Source: Rheinheimera sp.
GTDB lineage: Bacteria; Pseudomonadota; Gammaproteobacteria; Enterobacterales; Alteromonadaceae
Direction of reading: 5' to 3'
Assembly: GCA_003543135.1 (NCBI GenBank)
Contig: DPJG01000012.1
Span: 1 to 44,676 of the forward strand
DNA length: 44,676 nt
Below, piece by piece: positions 8,990 through 17,142 of this stretch; position 1 is the first letter of the stretch, and every line of letters begins with the position of its first letter. Under the pieces are notes generated by a model. The model was not told the DNA's origin. It searched no databases and saw nothing but the letters and a program-made list of their open reading frames with translations. Both the position numbers and the translations under genes were made by a program.

Positions 8990-10362
8990 TGATTTCCTTC
9001 TAACGCCGGATTGGCCAGCTTGGTTTTGTCTGTTTCATTGCGAGCTTGGTCAGCAAGCGCCGCCAAACGCAGTGACACCGCATTGGCGTGCGCTGCTAAA
9101 CCTTCGGCCTTGGCCAAAGTGACAATAGCAGGGCCAATATTTTGCATGCCTTGGGCTGTTAAAGTCTGCACCGTATAACGGCGGTAAAAATCCAATAAAC
9201 CGAGGCTTGAGTGGGTGCGGCTATAACCATAGGTGGGTAACACATGGTTGGTGCCGCTGGCATAATCACCGGCCGACTCAGGGGTCCAGGCGCCGACAAA
9301 AATGCTGGCGGCGTTACTGAGTTTACCCAGCAGCTTGTCATCCTGAGCGGTCTGAATAATTAAGTGTTCAGGTGCATATAAATTGGACACCAAAGCAGCT
9401 GTTGCTAAATCCGGCGTCAGAATAAAACGGCTGTTGCCAAGCGCCTGACGGGCGATGTCGGCGCGTGGCAGGGTAGCAAGCTGCAGATTTAATTCTGTCA
9501 GGGTGTTGCTGATTAAGGTTTCACTGTCGCTGACCAATACCACTTGTGAATCAGGGCCATGTTCGGCCTGAGACAATAAATCAGCGGCCACAAAAGCCGG
9601 ATTGGCGCTTTCATCGGCAATCACCAGCACTTCCGAAGGGCCGGCCGGCATATCAATAGCCGCACCTTCTGCAGTTGCGCTCACTTGTTGTTTAGCTTCG
9701 GTGACATAACTGTTGCCCGGGCCATAAATTTTGCTGACTTTTTGAATACTTTCAGTTCCATAAGCAAGGGCGGCAATGGCCTGAGCACCGCCGACGGTAT
9801 AAATTTCGCTGATGCCACAAAGTTTGGCGGCATAAATAATTTCCGGCGCTATATCTGTCGCTTCAGGCTGACCCGGCGGAGTGACCAGCACAATGCGCGC
9901 ACAGCCACTGAGCTGCGCCGGTACACCCAGCATCAACACAGTGGAAGGCAGCGGCGCACTGCCGCCCGGAATATATAAACCGACACTGTCAAAAGCGGCG
10001 TATTTCAGTTCACAGACCACACCAGGGCTGGTTTGTAGCTTGATATCTTCTGGCTGTTGCGCAGCGTGAAAACTTTGGATATTACGATAAGCCAGCTCAA
10101 TGGCGCCTTTGGCGTCCGGGCTTAACAGCGCCAGTCTTTGTTGCTGCACAGCTTCTGAAAGCGCAAAGTTGTTGATGCTGATGCCATCAAATTTCTGGCA
10201 GTAAAAACGCAGCGCTTCATCGCCTTGTTGCTGCACTGTGTTGATAATAGCGGCCACCTGGGCTGCTAAATCGGCTTTACTGCGAAGTTTGGGCCTGGCT
10301 AACAAAGCTTGTTGCGCTTTGTTATCCAGGTTGCTCCAGTTGTTGATCTGAAGGTTCAGCAT
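8986..10362 (-). CDS. hisD: Histidinol dehydrogenase HisD
   Basis: HisD is a zinc enzyme that oxidises L-histidinol to L-histidine in two NAD-dependent steps, the last reactions of the pathway. The 458-residue protein has the family signatures YIPGGSAPLPSTVLM, YGPGNSYVTEAK, AGPSEVLVIADE, the zinc-ligand segment LLSQAEHG, and GTNHVLPT near the C-terminus. Length is close to E. coli HisD (434), with a short C-terminal extension. It follows hisG with a 3-base gap and overlaps hisC by 4 bases. Confidence 0.98.
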   Translation of the reverse strand: MLNLQINNWSNLDNKAQQALLARPKLRSKADLAAQVAAIINTVQQQGDEALRFYCQKFDGISINNFALSEAVQQQRLALLSPDAKGAIELAYRNIQSFHAAQQPEDIKLQTSPGVVCELKYAAFDSVGLYIPGGSAPLPSTVLMLGVPAQLSGCARIVLVTPPGQPEATDIAPEIIYAAKLCGISEIYTVGGAQAIAALAYGTESIQKVSKIYGPGNSYVTEAKQQVSATAEGAAIDMPAGPSEVLVIADESANPAFVAADLLSQAEHGPDSQVVLVSDSETLISNTLTELNLQLATLPRADIARQALGNSRFILTPDLATAALVSNLYAPEHLIIQTAQDDKLLGKLSNAASIFVGAWTPESAGDYASGTNHVLPTYGYSRTHSSLGLLDFYRRYTVQTLTAQGMQNIGPAIVTLAKAEGLAAHANAVSLRLAALADQARNETDKTKLANPALEGNQ

Positions 10363-10365
10363 CTG

Positions 10366-11274
10366 TTACTCCATCATTTTTTCAATCGGCAGTACCAGAA
10401 TGGAGCTGGCGCCCAGCGCCTTCAGCTGCTCCATAGTTTCCCAGAATAAGGTTTCGCTGCTAACCACATGCAAAGCCACCAAGTCGTCATTGCCGGCCAG
10501 TGGCAGCAAAGTCGGGTTCTCGGCGCCTGGCAATAATGCAATTACATCGGCCAGACGGGCGCGGGGGGCGTGCAGCATAATGTATTTGCTTTCATTGGCT
10601 TGCATTACGCCAGCAATACGTGGCATCAGTTTGTTGATCAGTTTTAACTGGTTTTGATCGTCTAAATCACGGCGCTGGATCAGCACTGCTTTAGAGCGGT
10701 AAATCACTTCCACTTCTTTTAAACCATTGGCTTCCAGCGTGGCACCAGTGGATACCAAATCACAAATGGCATCGGCCAAGCCTGCGCGTGGTGCCACTTC
10801 CACTGAACCTTTTAAATTGACAATACGGGCATTCACGCCGTTTTGTTTTAAATAACGGTTCAAAAGTCTGGGGTAAGTGGTGGCAATGGTTTTGCCTTCG
10901 AGGTTTTTCACCCCCTGATACTCTTCTTCCTGAGGCACTGCGATGGATAAACGGCAACCGCCAAAATCCAGCCGTGCTAATACGGTGTAGTCGTAACTTT
11001 CGTTATCCAGCTGGCGCTGCAAGGACATCTCTTCCAGCACGTTTTCGCCGATAATGCCTAAATCACAAACGCCATCCATCACTAAACCCGGAATGTCGTC
11101 GTCGCGCACCCGCAATAAATCAATCGCCATATTTTCCACATGGGCAATCAGCCGTTGTTCCCGCAGATTAATTTTCAGGCCGCAGCTGGTAAGCAGCGCT
11201 TGGGAATCCTGAGATAAACGACCTGATTTTTGGATGGCAATACGTAATCTTTTGCTTTCGGTGCTGGCAGACAT
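10366..11274 (-). CDS. hisG: ATP phosphoribosyltransferase HisG (long form)
   Basis: HisG joins ATP and PRPP to make PR-ATP, the committed and histidine-inhibited step. At 302 residues it is the long form with a C-terminal ACT-like regulatory domain (about 225-302), so it should not need HisZ. The N-terminal catalytic part begins [13 protein letters not shown], and the PRPP-binding region lies in the segment ending [14 protein letters not shown]. It is the first structural gene of the operon, preceded by a Shine-Dalgarno (AAGGAAG) and, 26 bases upstream of the ATG, by the attenuator terminator. Confidence 0.98.
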   Translation of the reverse strand: MSASTESKRLRIAIQKSGRLSQDSQALLTSCGLKINLREQRLIAHVENMAIDLLRVRDDDIPGLVMDGVCDLGIIGENVLEEMSLQRQLDNESYDYTVLARLDFGGCRLSIAVPQEEEYQGVKNLEGKTIATTYPRLLNRYLKQNGVNARIVNLKGSVEVAPRAGLADAICDLVSTGATLEANGLKEVEVIYRSKAVLIQRRDLDDQNQLKLINKLMPRIAGVMQANESKYIMLHAPRARLADVIALLPGAENPTLLPLAGNDDLVALHVVSSETLFWETMEQLKALGASSILVLPIEKMME

Positions 11275-11300
11275 CTGATGACTTCCTTTATTAAAACCTT

Positions 11301-11335
11301 AAAAAACAACAACCCCGGCGTAGTTCCGGGGTTGT
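11301..11335 (-). terminator. his attenuator terminator hairpin
   Basis: Read on the minus strand, a perfect 10-bp GC-rich stem (arms 11326-11335 and 11309-11318, 7-base loop) is followed by TGTTTTTT. It lies between the leader peptide and hisG, where an attenuator is expected. The loop and one arm (11320-11329) can instead pair with 11354-11363 (9 of 10 bases), giving the competing antiterminator. Confidence 0.92.
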
Positions 11336-11441
11336 GTCTGATGATTCACCGCACCGGAGCTACTTCAATAGCCCCTCAGCGACTTAACCTGAATGGCTAT
11401 TTCGGCTGATGGTGATGATGATGGGTTGTGCGCTGAATCAT
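11309..11441 (-). promoter_or_regulatory. his operon attenuation leader with competing RNA structures
   Basis: Four inverted repeats lie between the leader peptide and hisG. The leader start (11434-11441) is perfectly complementary to 11341-11348 (8 bp). The bases over the leader stop codon (11395-11401, GGCTATT on the plus strand) pair with 11367-11373 (AATAGCC). Segment 11354-11363 pairs with 11320-11329 as antiterminator. The terminator itself is 11309-11335. This is the order expected for ribosome-mediated control: stalling at the His codons would break the early stems and free the antiterminator. The structures are seen; the mechanism is inferred from the enteric his operon. Confidence 0.85.
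11397..11441 (-). CDS. hisL: his operon leader peptide HisL
   Basis: A 14-codon ORF reads MIQRTTHHHHHQPK with stop TAG. Five consecutive His codons (four CAT, one CAC) are the sensor of charged histidyl-tRNA. The Shine-Dalgarno is weak (GAG, about 6 bases before the ATG). The E. coli leader has seven His codons in a 16-residue peptide, so this is the same design with a shorter run. The peptide itself has no expected function after translation. Confidence 0.93.
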   Translation of the reverse strand: MIQRTTHHHHHQPK

Positions 11442-11811
11442 AAAAATCTCGATATTGGTGATAGCCACTGTGGCCGTCAAAGTTGTTATACAAGTTATCG
11501 GCTTTTATTTCGGCTGACAAGAGTGCTATTAAAAATTTTTTCAGACATTCTTGAGATGTTTATCTTATTAAGTTATTGATATTTATATGTTTGATTGTAT
11601 TTTGTTGAGTGGGGTGTTTTTTATTATATTTATTTGGCATAAAAAAACATGAACAATAAAGCTTAAAAAATGGTCAGGTTGTATAGTTTAATTGGGTTTT
11701 TGCGACTGATTTGCGGGCTGTGTAGTTAAGTTTGGCCGGTCGCCGCCGATAAGGTGTAATTACAGAGGTAAATGGCTGCGCTGCCTTGCCCACACCATAC
11801 AGGTATTGAAG
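11442..11811. other. AT-rich intergenic region between the divergent hisL and 11812 genes
   Basis: This region must hold the his promoter (minus strand) and a promoter for the rightward genes. It is very AT-rich between 11520 and 11700. A 12-base direct repeat (TATTTCGGCTGA) occurs at 11398-11409, inside the leader ORF, and again at 11506-11517. I could not choose a convincing -35/-10 pair on either strand, and I see no RNA gene. Confidence 0.4.
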
Positions 11812-12144
11812 ATGGACGTGTTATTTCCTTATTTGCCAAGGGTAACCAATACGCCGGTAGAACCAAACAACCGGCTGATTTTGCCTGTCAGCAAATATCA
11901 GCGCATCCACGGCGAAGCCTCCACTGAACAACAATACAGAGTCGGGATGCGCGACCCCAGACGTCATCAGCAAGAACCACAACAACAGCAGCAACAACAG
12001 CAGGGGACGCCGCATGAACAGGGTTCAGCCGCTGCAGAGCAAACCCAAAACAGCGAATTACATTTATTGCCCACAGGTCATGCCGTGACACCGGAGCAGG
12101 ATCAGCATGCGGATGCTGATGGTCATCTGGATATTTATATTTAA
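11812..12144 (+). CDS. Small Gln-rich hypothetical protein upstream of yoaA
   Basis: I do not recognise this 110-residue protein. It begins MDVLFPYLPRVTNTPVEPNN, has a plausible ordered segment up to about residue 45, then a run of eight Gln (CAA/CAG codons) and an acidic, His-containing tail ending GHLDIYI. The start at ATG 11812 has a modest Shine-Dalgarno (AGG); a TTG two codons earlier is also possible. It runs in the same direction as yoaA, 261 bases ahead. No signal peptide or membrane segment is seen. Low complexity makes a spurious ORF possible, but the non-repetitive N-terminus argues for a real gene. Confidence 0.5.
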   Translation: MDVLFPYLPRVTNTPVEPNNRLILPVSKYQRIHGEASTEQQYRVGMRDPRRHQQEPQQQQQQQQGTPHEQGSAAAEQTQNSELHLLPTGHAVTPEQDQHADADGHLDIYI

Positions 12145-12405
12145 ACTGCACCTTTTACTGCTGCAATTGGCATTTGTTTGCCGCTGTCTGAGCAGCACTG
12201 TGTTCTGTGCCACGGCAAATGCAGCGGCACAAAGTCATTAGCCCAAATTCAGCAACCTGGTTTTATCAAGCACAAAGCCTCATGTGATTTGCAGGGCTCG
12301 CCTGGCAACGGCATAATAGCAGGCCATTTTCCCGCCCAAGGTTGTGCTTTTGTCTCTGCTGAATTTGTTGTGCTTACACCTATTGCCACTGCCGGAGCTG
12401 CGCTG

Positions 12406-14352
12406 ATGCATGCTGTAGCTGCGGCTTTTGCCGACGATGGCGTGCTGGCACAGAATATTGCCGGTTTTAAAGCCCGTGACGCACAAAAACAAATGGCGAT
12501 GGCGGTGGCACAAAGCATTGAACAGGGTTCTGCTTTGGTGGTGGAGGCGGGCACAGGTACAGGCAAAACTTACGCTTATTTAGTGCCTGCACTGCTTGCC
12601 GGTAAAAAAGTAATTTTATCCACAGGTACCAAAAACCTGCAGGAACAGCTGTATTTTCGTGATTTGCCAAAAGTATTAAATGCGTTGGCTTTGCCGCTGC
12701 AAACGGCCTTATTAAAAGGTCGCGCCAACTATTTATGTTTATTCCGGCTTACCCAGCATTACCAGCATGTACCGGTGAAAGATGACTTGTTGATACAGGA
12801 CTTAAGCCTGATCAAAAAGTGGTCCAGCGAAACCCAAACCGGTGATATTGGTGAGCTGACTTATATTGCCGAAGACTCCAAAGCTTTGCCTTATGTCACC
12901 AGTACCAGTGACAACTGCCTTGGCAAAGACTGCCCGGATTTTGAAGACTGTTATTTACTCAAAGCCCGTAAAAAAGCCATGAACGCCGATTTGGTGGTGG
13001 TGAATCATCATTTGTTTTTTGCTGATATGGCACTCAAAGACACAGGTTTTGGTGAGCTGTTGCCCAATATGGATGTGGTGATTTTTGACGAAGCGCATCA
13101 AATTCCGGATATCGCCAGTGAGTATTTTGGTGAGTCGGTGTCGTCTAAATTGCTGGCTGAATTGTGCCGTGATATTGAACTCGCCTGTAAAACCCAGTTA
13201 CGCGATCACCCACAGCTGGCAAAAACTGCCGATAAATTAGCCGCTTTAGTGCGCGACTGGCGTTTGTTGTTGCCAGGCGATCCACAAAAAGGCAACTGGC
13301 GCGATTGTTATCAGCGCCCCGAGATGCAAGTGGCTATGAGCCGCATTCAGGACGCCATGCAGATGTTGTATCTGGTGCTCAAATCGAGCCTGGGCCGCTC
13401 TGATCAGGTCGACAGCTGTTACGAGCGTCTGGCGACCGCCAAAGCAAGGCTGGAAAAATTATTGGATGTGGAGCGCACCGGCGTCAGCTTCTGGTATGAA
13501 ACCACAACCCGCACCATCAGTTTGCATTACACGCCGCTCAGTATCGCCGACAAATTTAACGAGCTGGTGTTTGCCCGCGAGGGTGAAAGTAAAAAACGCA
13601 GTTGGATTTTTACCTCGGCCACTTTGTCGGTGGATGAAGGTTTTGACCATTTTACCGATCAGATGGGGCTGCAAAATGCCCAGACCATGCTGTTAGACAG
13701 TCCTTTTGACTATCCGAATCAGGCCATGTTGCTGGTGCCGCGTTATTTGCCGGAACCGACCGATCCGCGTATTAACAAAGCATTGCTGGAGCTGGCAGTA
13801 CAATTGATCAACGCCAATAATGGCCGTTGTTTCTTTCTGTTTACCAGTCACCGCATGTTGCAGTGGATGGCCAAAGAGCTGCCACTTTATATCAATTTGC
13901 CTATTCTGGTGCAGGGCAGTACCAGCAAACGTATTTTGCTGGAGCAGTTTGTTGAGCTAAAACACACAGTGCTGCTGGGCACCGGCAGTTTCTGGGAAGG
14001 CGTGGATGTGCGGGGTGACACTTTAAGTTGTGTCATTATCGACAAATTACCCTTTGCCTCCCCGGATGAACCTTTGTTGCAGGCGCGCAGTGAAGACGCC
14101 AGGCTGCGTGGCCAGGATCCTTTTGCCCAGGTGCAGTTGCCGCAGGCAGTGATCACCTTAAAACAAGGGGTGGGACGGCTGATCCGCGATGTGTCCGACC
14201 GTGGCGTGCTGGCCATTTGCGACAGCCGTTTAGTGACAAGGCCTTATGGTGAAGTTTTTATCAAGTCGCTGCCGCCGATGAAACGCAGCCGTGATGTAGG
14301 GCAAGCGATTGAATTTTTGGAACATATTCACAGTAGTGGAGAACAAGATTGA
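12406..14352 (+). CDS. yoaA: ATP-dependent DNA helicase YoaA (DinG/XPD family)
   Basis: YoaA is a 5'-3' superfamily 2 helicase with an iron-sulfur cluster. In E. coli it works with the clamp-loader subunit HolC in replication repair. The start at 12406 (MHAVAAAFADDGVLAQNIAGF) gives 648 residues, matching E. coli YoaA (636) and aligning at its N-terminus; GGAG sits about 9 bases upstream. Visible motifs are Walker A EAGTGTGKT, the four-cysteine cluster region (YLCLF, then DNCLGKDCPDFEDC), and the DEAH box VVIFDEAHQ. Motif VI is GVGRLIRDVSDRG near the C-terminus. The frame stays open back to a TTG at 12178, but the extra 76 residues look non-homologous and were not included. tsaB follows with an overlapping start, as in E. 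coli where the two genes are neighbours. Confidence 0.95.
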   Translation: MHAVAAAFADDGVLAQNIAGFKARDAQKQMAMAVAQSIEQGSALVVEAGTGTGKTYAYLVPALLAGKKVILSTGTKNLQEQLYFRDLPKVLNALALPLQTALLKGRANYLCLFRLTQHYQHVPVKDDLLIQDLSLIKKWSSETQTGDIGELTYIAEDSKALPYVTSTSDNCLGKDCPDFEDCYLLKARKKAMNADLVVVNHHLFFADMALKDTGFGELLPNMDVVIFDEAHQIPDIASEYFGESVSSKLLAELCRDIELACKTQLRDHPQLAKTADKLAALVRDWRLLLPGDPQKGNWRDCYQRPEMQVAMSRIQDAMQMLYLVLKSSLGRSDQVDSCYERLATAKARLEKLLDVERTGVSFWYETTTRTISLHYTPLSIADKFNELVFAREGESKKRSWIFTSATLSVDEGFDHFTDQMGLQNAQTMLLDSPFDYPNQAMLLVPRYLPEPTDPRINKALLELAVQLINANNGRCFFLFTSHRMLQWMAKELPLYINLPILVQGSTSKRILLEQFVELKHTVLLGTGSFWEGVDVRGDTLSCVIIDKLPFASPDEPLLQARSEDARLRGQDPFAQVQLPQAVITLKQGVGRLIRDVSDRGVLAICDSRLVTRPYGEVFIKSLPPMKRSRDVGQAIEFLEHIHSSGEQD

Positions 14353-15050
14353 AATTATTAGCGCTGGATACCTCAACTGAAGCCTGCTCAGTGGCACTGC
14401 AAATTGGTGCTGAGATCCTGAGCCTGGATGAAGTCTGCCCGCAGCAACACAGCAAAAGAGTGTTACCTATGGTGCAGCAGTTATTAAGTCAGGCCGGTAT
14501 TGCTTTGAAAGATCTGGACGGCATTGTATTTGGCCGTGGCCCCGGCAGTTTTACCGGTGTGCGGATTGGGGTGGGTGTGGCGCAGGGGCTGGCTTTTGGC
14601 GCTGGTTTGCCGCTGTATGGTGTGTCTACTTTGGCGGCTATGGCGCAGGCGGCCAAGCGGCTTTATCACGCCGATAAAGTGGTGGCGGCCATTGATGCGC
14701 GGATGGCGGAAGTGTATCTGGGTTGTTATCAGCTCGATGCTGCTGGCCTGATGCAGCTGGCTGGTGAAGAAATTGCCCGTAAACCCGCTGAATTGGTGGC
14801 GGCCGATGTACCCGCTGGTTTTGGCGCTGCCAAAGTGTTTGGTGTCGGCACTGGTTTTCAGACTTACCCTGATGCGTTAACCGCCTGGCAGCAGGTACAC
14901 ATCTGCCCACAGATTTTATATCCGTCAGCACAGGATATGTTGGTGTTGAGTCAGGTTGCTTTAACCAAAGGGCTTTTTGTGGCGCCTGAGCTTGCTGAGC
15001 CCACTTATGTAAGGGATGAAGTGACCTGGCAAAAACTGCCTGGCCGTTAA
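14349..15050 (+). CDS. tsaB: tRNA threonylcarbamoyladenosine biosynthesis protein TsaB
   Basis: TsaB is the non-catalytic dimer partner of TsaD in the complex that puts the t6A modification on ANN-decoding tRNAs. The 233-residue protein starts MKLLALDTSTEACSVAL, the standard beginning of the family, and has the ASKHA-fold segment GRGPGSFTGVRIGVGVAQGL. The start codon is TTG at 14349, overlapping the yoaA stop (TTGA) with GGAG upstream, so translation is probably coupled. Length matches E. coli TsaB (231). Confidence 0.96.
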   Translation: MKLLALDTSTEACSVALQIGAEILSLDEVCPQQHSKRVLPMVQQLLSQAGIALKDLDGIVFGRGPGSFTGVRIGVGVAQGLAFGAGLPLYGVSTLAAMAQAAKRLYHADKVVAAIDARMAEVYLGCYQLDAAGLMQLAGEEIARKPAELVAADVPAGFGAAKVFGVGTGFQTYPDALTAWQQVHICPQILYPSAQDMLVLSQVALTKGLFVAPELAEPTYVRDEVTWQKLPGR

Positions 15051-15085
15051 CAAAAAACAGTTCAGTTTATTGTGATAAACCACCT

Positions 15086-15108
15086 TTTAGCCTGATGTTC
15101 AGGCTAAA
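15086..15108. repeat. 10-bp perfect hairpin after tsaB
   Basis: Arms TTTAGCCTGA (15086-15095) and TCAGGCTAAA (15099-15108) flank a 3-base loop. No T run follows, so it is not a clear terminator. It is the first of three hairpins in a row. Confidence 0.6.
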
Positions 15109-15123
15109 GCGCCAAAAGAGTGC

Positions 15124-15149
15124 AAAAGCGGCAAAAAATTGCCGCTTTT
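15124..15149 (+). terminator. Rho-independent terminator after tsaB
   Basis: An 11-bp perfect stem (15124-15134 with 15139-15149, loop AAAA) ends in TTTT followed by AATTT. It would end the yoaA-tsaB transcript and, because it is A-flanked on the left, could work in both directions. Confidence 0.75.
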
Positions 15150-15155
15150 AATTTG

Positions 15156-15186
15156 GCTGTAAGCCAATAAAGACAAGGCTTACAGC
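15156..15186. repeat. 10-bp perfect inverted repeat before the 15272 gene
   Basis: Arms GCTGTAAGCC (15156-15165) and GGCTTACAGC (15177-15186) are separated by 11 bases. It is the third hairpin in a 100-base stretch and lies about 85 bases before the next gene, where it could be an operator or the folded leader of that transcript. Confidence 0.55.
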
Positions 15187-15271
15187 TTTATCAGCAATAT
15201 CTGAAACAGCGGCTTGGCAATTGCAGTTTTGCCGTTATAATGCAGATAATTTCAGCAAAAAATTCTACGTT

Positions 15272-15586
15272 ATGAGCCTTGCAGTCAGCCAGAATATCAG
15301 CAAAAGCCCGAATGTCGCCGAAGTCTTTGCCGGCCGGCAGCCCCGTGCTCTTGCGCCAAATTCAACGGCAACGGACAAAACTGCTGAATCGCCGCAGGGC
15401 AATGGCGTTAAAAGTTCGGCTGCTGTGTTAAGTTTGCTCGATGATGAACGCCAAAATGCCGGCCGCACCGGCTATGACAATCCTTCTGGTCAGAATCAAC
15501 GGGCGCTGGAGGCTTATAAAAGTTTGGCCAATCAGCAAAAACGCGAAGAAATTCAGCAAATGTTTAGTGTGGATTTATTTGCCTGA
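15272..15586 (+). CDS. Small hypothetical protein
   Basis: I cannot name this 104-residue protein. It begins MSLAVSQNISKSPNVAEVF, has a Ser/Thr/Ala-rich and probably disordered middle, and ends with a helical, better-ordered segment (about 70-104) that closes EEIQQMFSVDLFA. Such a C-terminus looks conserved rather than random. No signal peptide or membrane segment is present. The ATG at 15272 lacks a strong Shine-Dalgarno; the frame is open back to 15221. It sits between the tsaB terminator region and the octanucleotide array, which begins 20 bases after its stop codon. Confidence 0.6.
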   Translation: MSLAVSQNISKSPNVAEVFAGRQPRALAPNSTATDKTAESPQGNGVKSSAAVLSLLDDERQNAGRTGYDNPSGQNQRALEAYKSLANQQKREEIQQMFSVDLFA

Positions 15587-15606
15587 TCTTCTGCTTTTTG
15601 TGTAAA

Positions 15607-15766
15607 CCTTCAAACCTTCAAACCTTCAAACCTTCAAACCTTCAAACCTTCAAACCTTCAAACCTTCAAACCTTCAAACCTTCAAACGTTCAAATCTTCA
15701 AATCTTCAAATCTTCAAATCTTCAAATCTTCAAATCTTCAAATCTACAAATCTACAAATCTACAAA
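15607..15766. repeat. Tandem octanucleotide array, 20 units of 8 bp
   Basis: Twenty uninterrupted 8-base units are present in four ordered blocks: ten CCTTCAAA (from 15607), one CGTTCAAA (15687), six TCTTCAAA (from 15695) and three TCTACAAA (from 15743). Neighbouring units are identical within a block and differ by one or two bases between blocks, the pattern expected from slipped-strand expansion. The period is not a multiple of three and the array is outside any called gene, between the 15272 gene and the SDR gene. Each unit lacks dyad symmetry and there are no spacers, so it is not a CRISPR. Confidence 0.98.
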
Positions 15767-15874
15767 TCTTTTAGCTGTTATTTACTGATCTTGCTTAGTC
15801 ACAACTAATCCGGCTGGTCATTGCCAACGTATGCACTATTAACTGTATTTGTGCAGATAACGCCGGGTGATCGG

Positions 15875-16630
15875 ATGCAAAAATGTTGTGTAATTACCGG
15901 CGCCAGTTCCGGTCTTGGCCGTGAGCTGGCGTTGCAATATGCCGCTGATGGCTGGCGGGTGTTGGCGATAGCCCGCTCTGAAGAGCGTTTGTTGCAATTA
16001 AGTCAGCAGTCGGCCCTGATCCAGCCTTTGGTGTTGGATCTGACTGACAGTGCGGCGATGGAAAAAAGTGCCGGTATTATTGCCGCTGTCTTACCTTCGG
16101 TCGATTTACTGATTTTAAATGCCGGCAGCTGTGAATATGTTGACGCTGACAATCTGGAGTTAGCTGCTTTTGACCGCACCTTTGCCGTGAACTTTTTTGC
16201 GGTAGTGGCGGCCGTAAAGTATTGGCTGCCGCTGTTAAAAAACTCTGCCGCAGGCAATTCAGGCCGAGCGCAGCTGGCTATTGTCAGCAGTCTGGCCTGG
16301 TTATTTCCTTTTACCAGAGCTGAAGCTTATGGCGCCAGCAAGGCGGCATTGAGTTATTTTACCGACAGTTTGCGGCTGGATTTAACAGGCCAGGGCATTC
16401 AGGTCAGCCTGATTGAACCCGGTTTTGTGGACACTCCGCTGACACGCAAAAACGACTTTGCCATGCCGTTTTTATTGCCGGTAGCGGATGCCGCAGCGCG
16501 GGTACGTAAAGCAATAGCAGACGGCAAATTACGTTGTCGTTTTCCGCTTCGGCTGAGTTTCAGTTTGCAGCTGCTCAACCTTTTGCCTTATAGCTTCAGG
16601 CAAAAAGTGGCGGCGGGGCTCAAACGATGA
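15875..16630 (+). CDS. Short-chain dehydrogenase/reductase
   Basis: This is a classical SDR, an NAD(P)H-dependent oxidoreductase of unknown substrate. From the ATG at 15875 it is 251 residues, with the cofactor glycine motif TGASSGLG (8-15), LNAG (81-84), catalytic Ser138/139, and the YxxxK pair Tyr152 and Lys156 (AYGASKAA). The frame is open back to 15821, but the homologous part starts at MQKCCVITGA. It overlaps the DUF2878 gene by 4 bases (ATGA). SDR, DUF2878 and a chalcone-isomerase-like protein are often neighbours in proteobacteria, in clusters that also carry cyclopropane-fatty-acid synthase and amine-oxidase genes; those are not in this window. Confidence 0.9.
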   Translation: MQKCCVITGASSGLGRELALQYAADGWRVLAIARSEERLLQLSQQSALIQPLVLDLTDSAAMEKSAGIIAAVLPSVDLLILNAGSCEYVDADNLELAAFDRTFAVNFFAVVAAVKYWLPLLKNSAAGNSGRAQLAIVSSLAWLFPFTRAEAYGASKAALSYFTDSLRLDLTGQGIQVSLIEPGFVDTPLTRKNDFAMPFLLPVADAAARVRKAIADGKLRCRFPLRLSFSLQLLNLLPYSFRQKVAAGLKR

Positions 16631-17142
16631 AAATTATCTATCTGATCGCCTTTAAGTTGTGCTGGCTGGCACTGGTGTACTGGCAGTATCTGCTGATGCT
16701 GCCGGTGCTGTTGTATTGGGGTTTTGCCATGTTGCGGCTGCATCACAAAGCCAGGCTGGCAGTGCTGCTTCTCACCCTCTGTGGCGTGTTGCTGGATTCT
16801 GTACTGGTGGCGAGCGGCTGGTTAAATTTTGCCGGCAATACTCTGTTGCCCATCTGGATGATGGTGCTCTGGGCTTGCTTTGCGCTAATGCTGGTACAGG
16901 TGCTTGCGGATTTGTTGCGTTATTGGTGGCTGGCCGCTTTGTTTGGTGCCGTTGGCGGGCCTCTGGCTTATTGGGGCGGTAGTGTGCTGGGAGGAGAGCT
17001 GTTGTATCAGCCGGTGCTGGAGTTGTCTTTGTTACTGGCGCTGTGCTGGTCGTTACTGATGGCGGTTTTTGTGCATTACCGGTTTTTATGGAGCAATCAA
17101 CATGAAACTTTACGAATTGATGCCAAAGCTGCCGGCCGTTAG
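16627..17142 (+). CDS. DUF2878 family inner-membrane protein
   Basis: This is a 171-residue hydrophobic protein with five or six likely transmembrane helices spanning nearly its whole length, beginning MKIIYLIAFKLCWLALVYWQ and containing LLLTLCGVLLDSVLVASG and PLAYWGGSVLGGELL. This matches the DUF2878 family, whose function is unknown. It is coupled to the SDR by an ATGA overlap, and the next gene starts inside its 3' end. Confidence 0.85.
   Translation: MKIIYLIAFKLCWLALVYWQYLLMLPVLLYWGFAMLRLHHKARLAVLLLTLCGVLLDSVLVASGWLNFAGNTLLPIWMMVLWACFALMLVQVLADLLRYWWLAALFGAVGGPLAYWGGSVLGGELLYQPVLELSLLLALCWSLLMAVFVHYRFLWSNQHETLRIDAKAAGR

Noticed and set aside
12178-12405. In-frame N-terminal extension of YoaA from a TTG at 12178
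   Set aside because: The 76 extra residues have no family counterpart; the ATG at 12406 has GGAG upstream and starts where E. coli YoaA starts.
12181-12405. LexA (SOS) box upstream of yoaA
   Set aside because: I looked for CTGT-N8-ACAG and found only half sites.
15607-15766. CRISPR array
   Set aside because: Units are 8 bp, contiguous, without spacers or dyad symmetry, and no cas genes are nearby.
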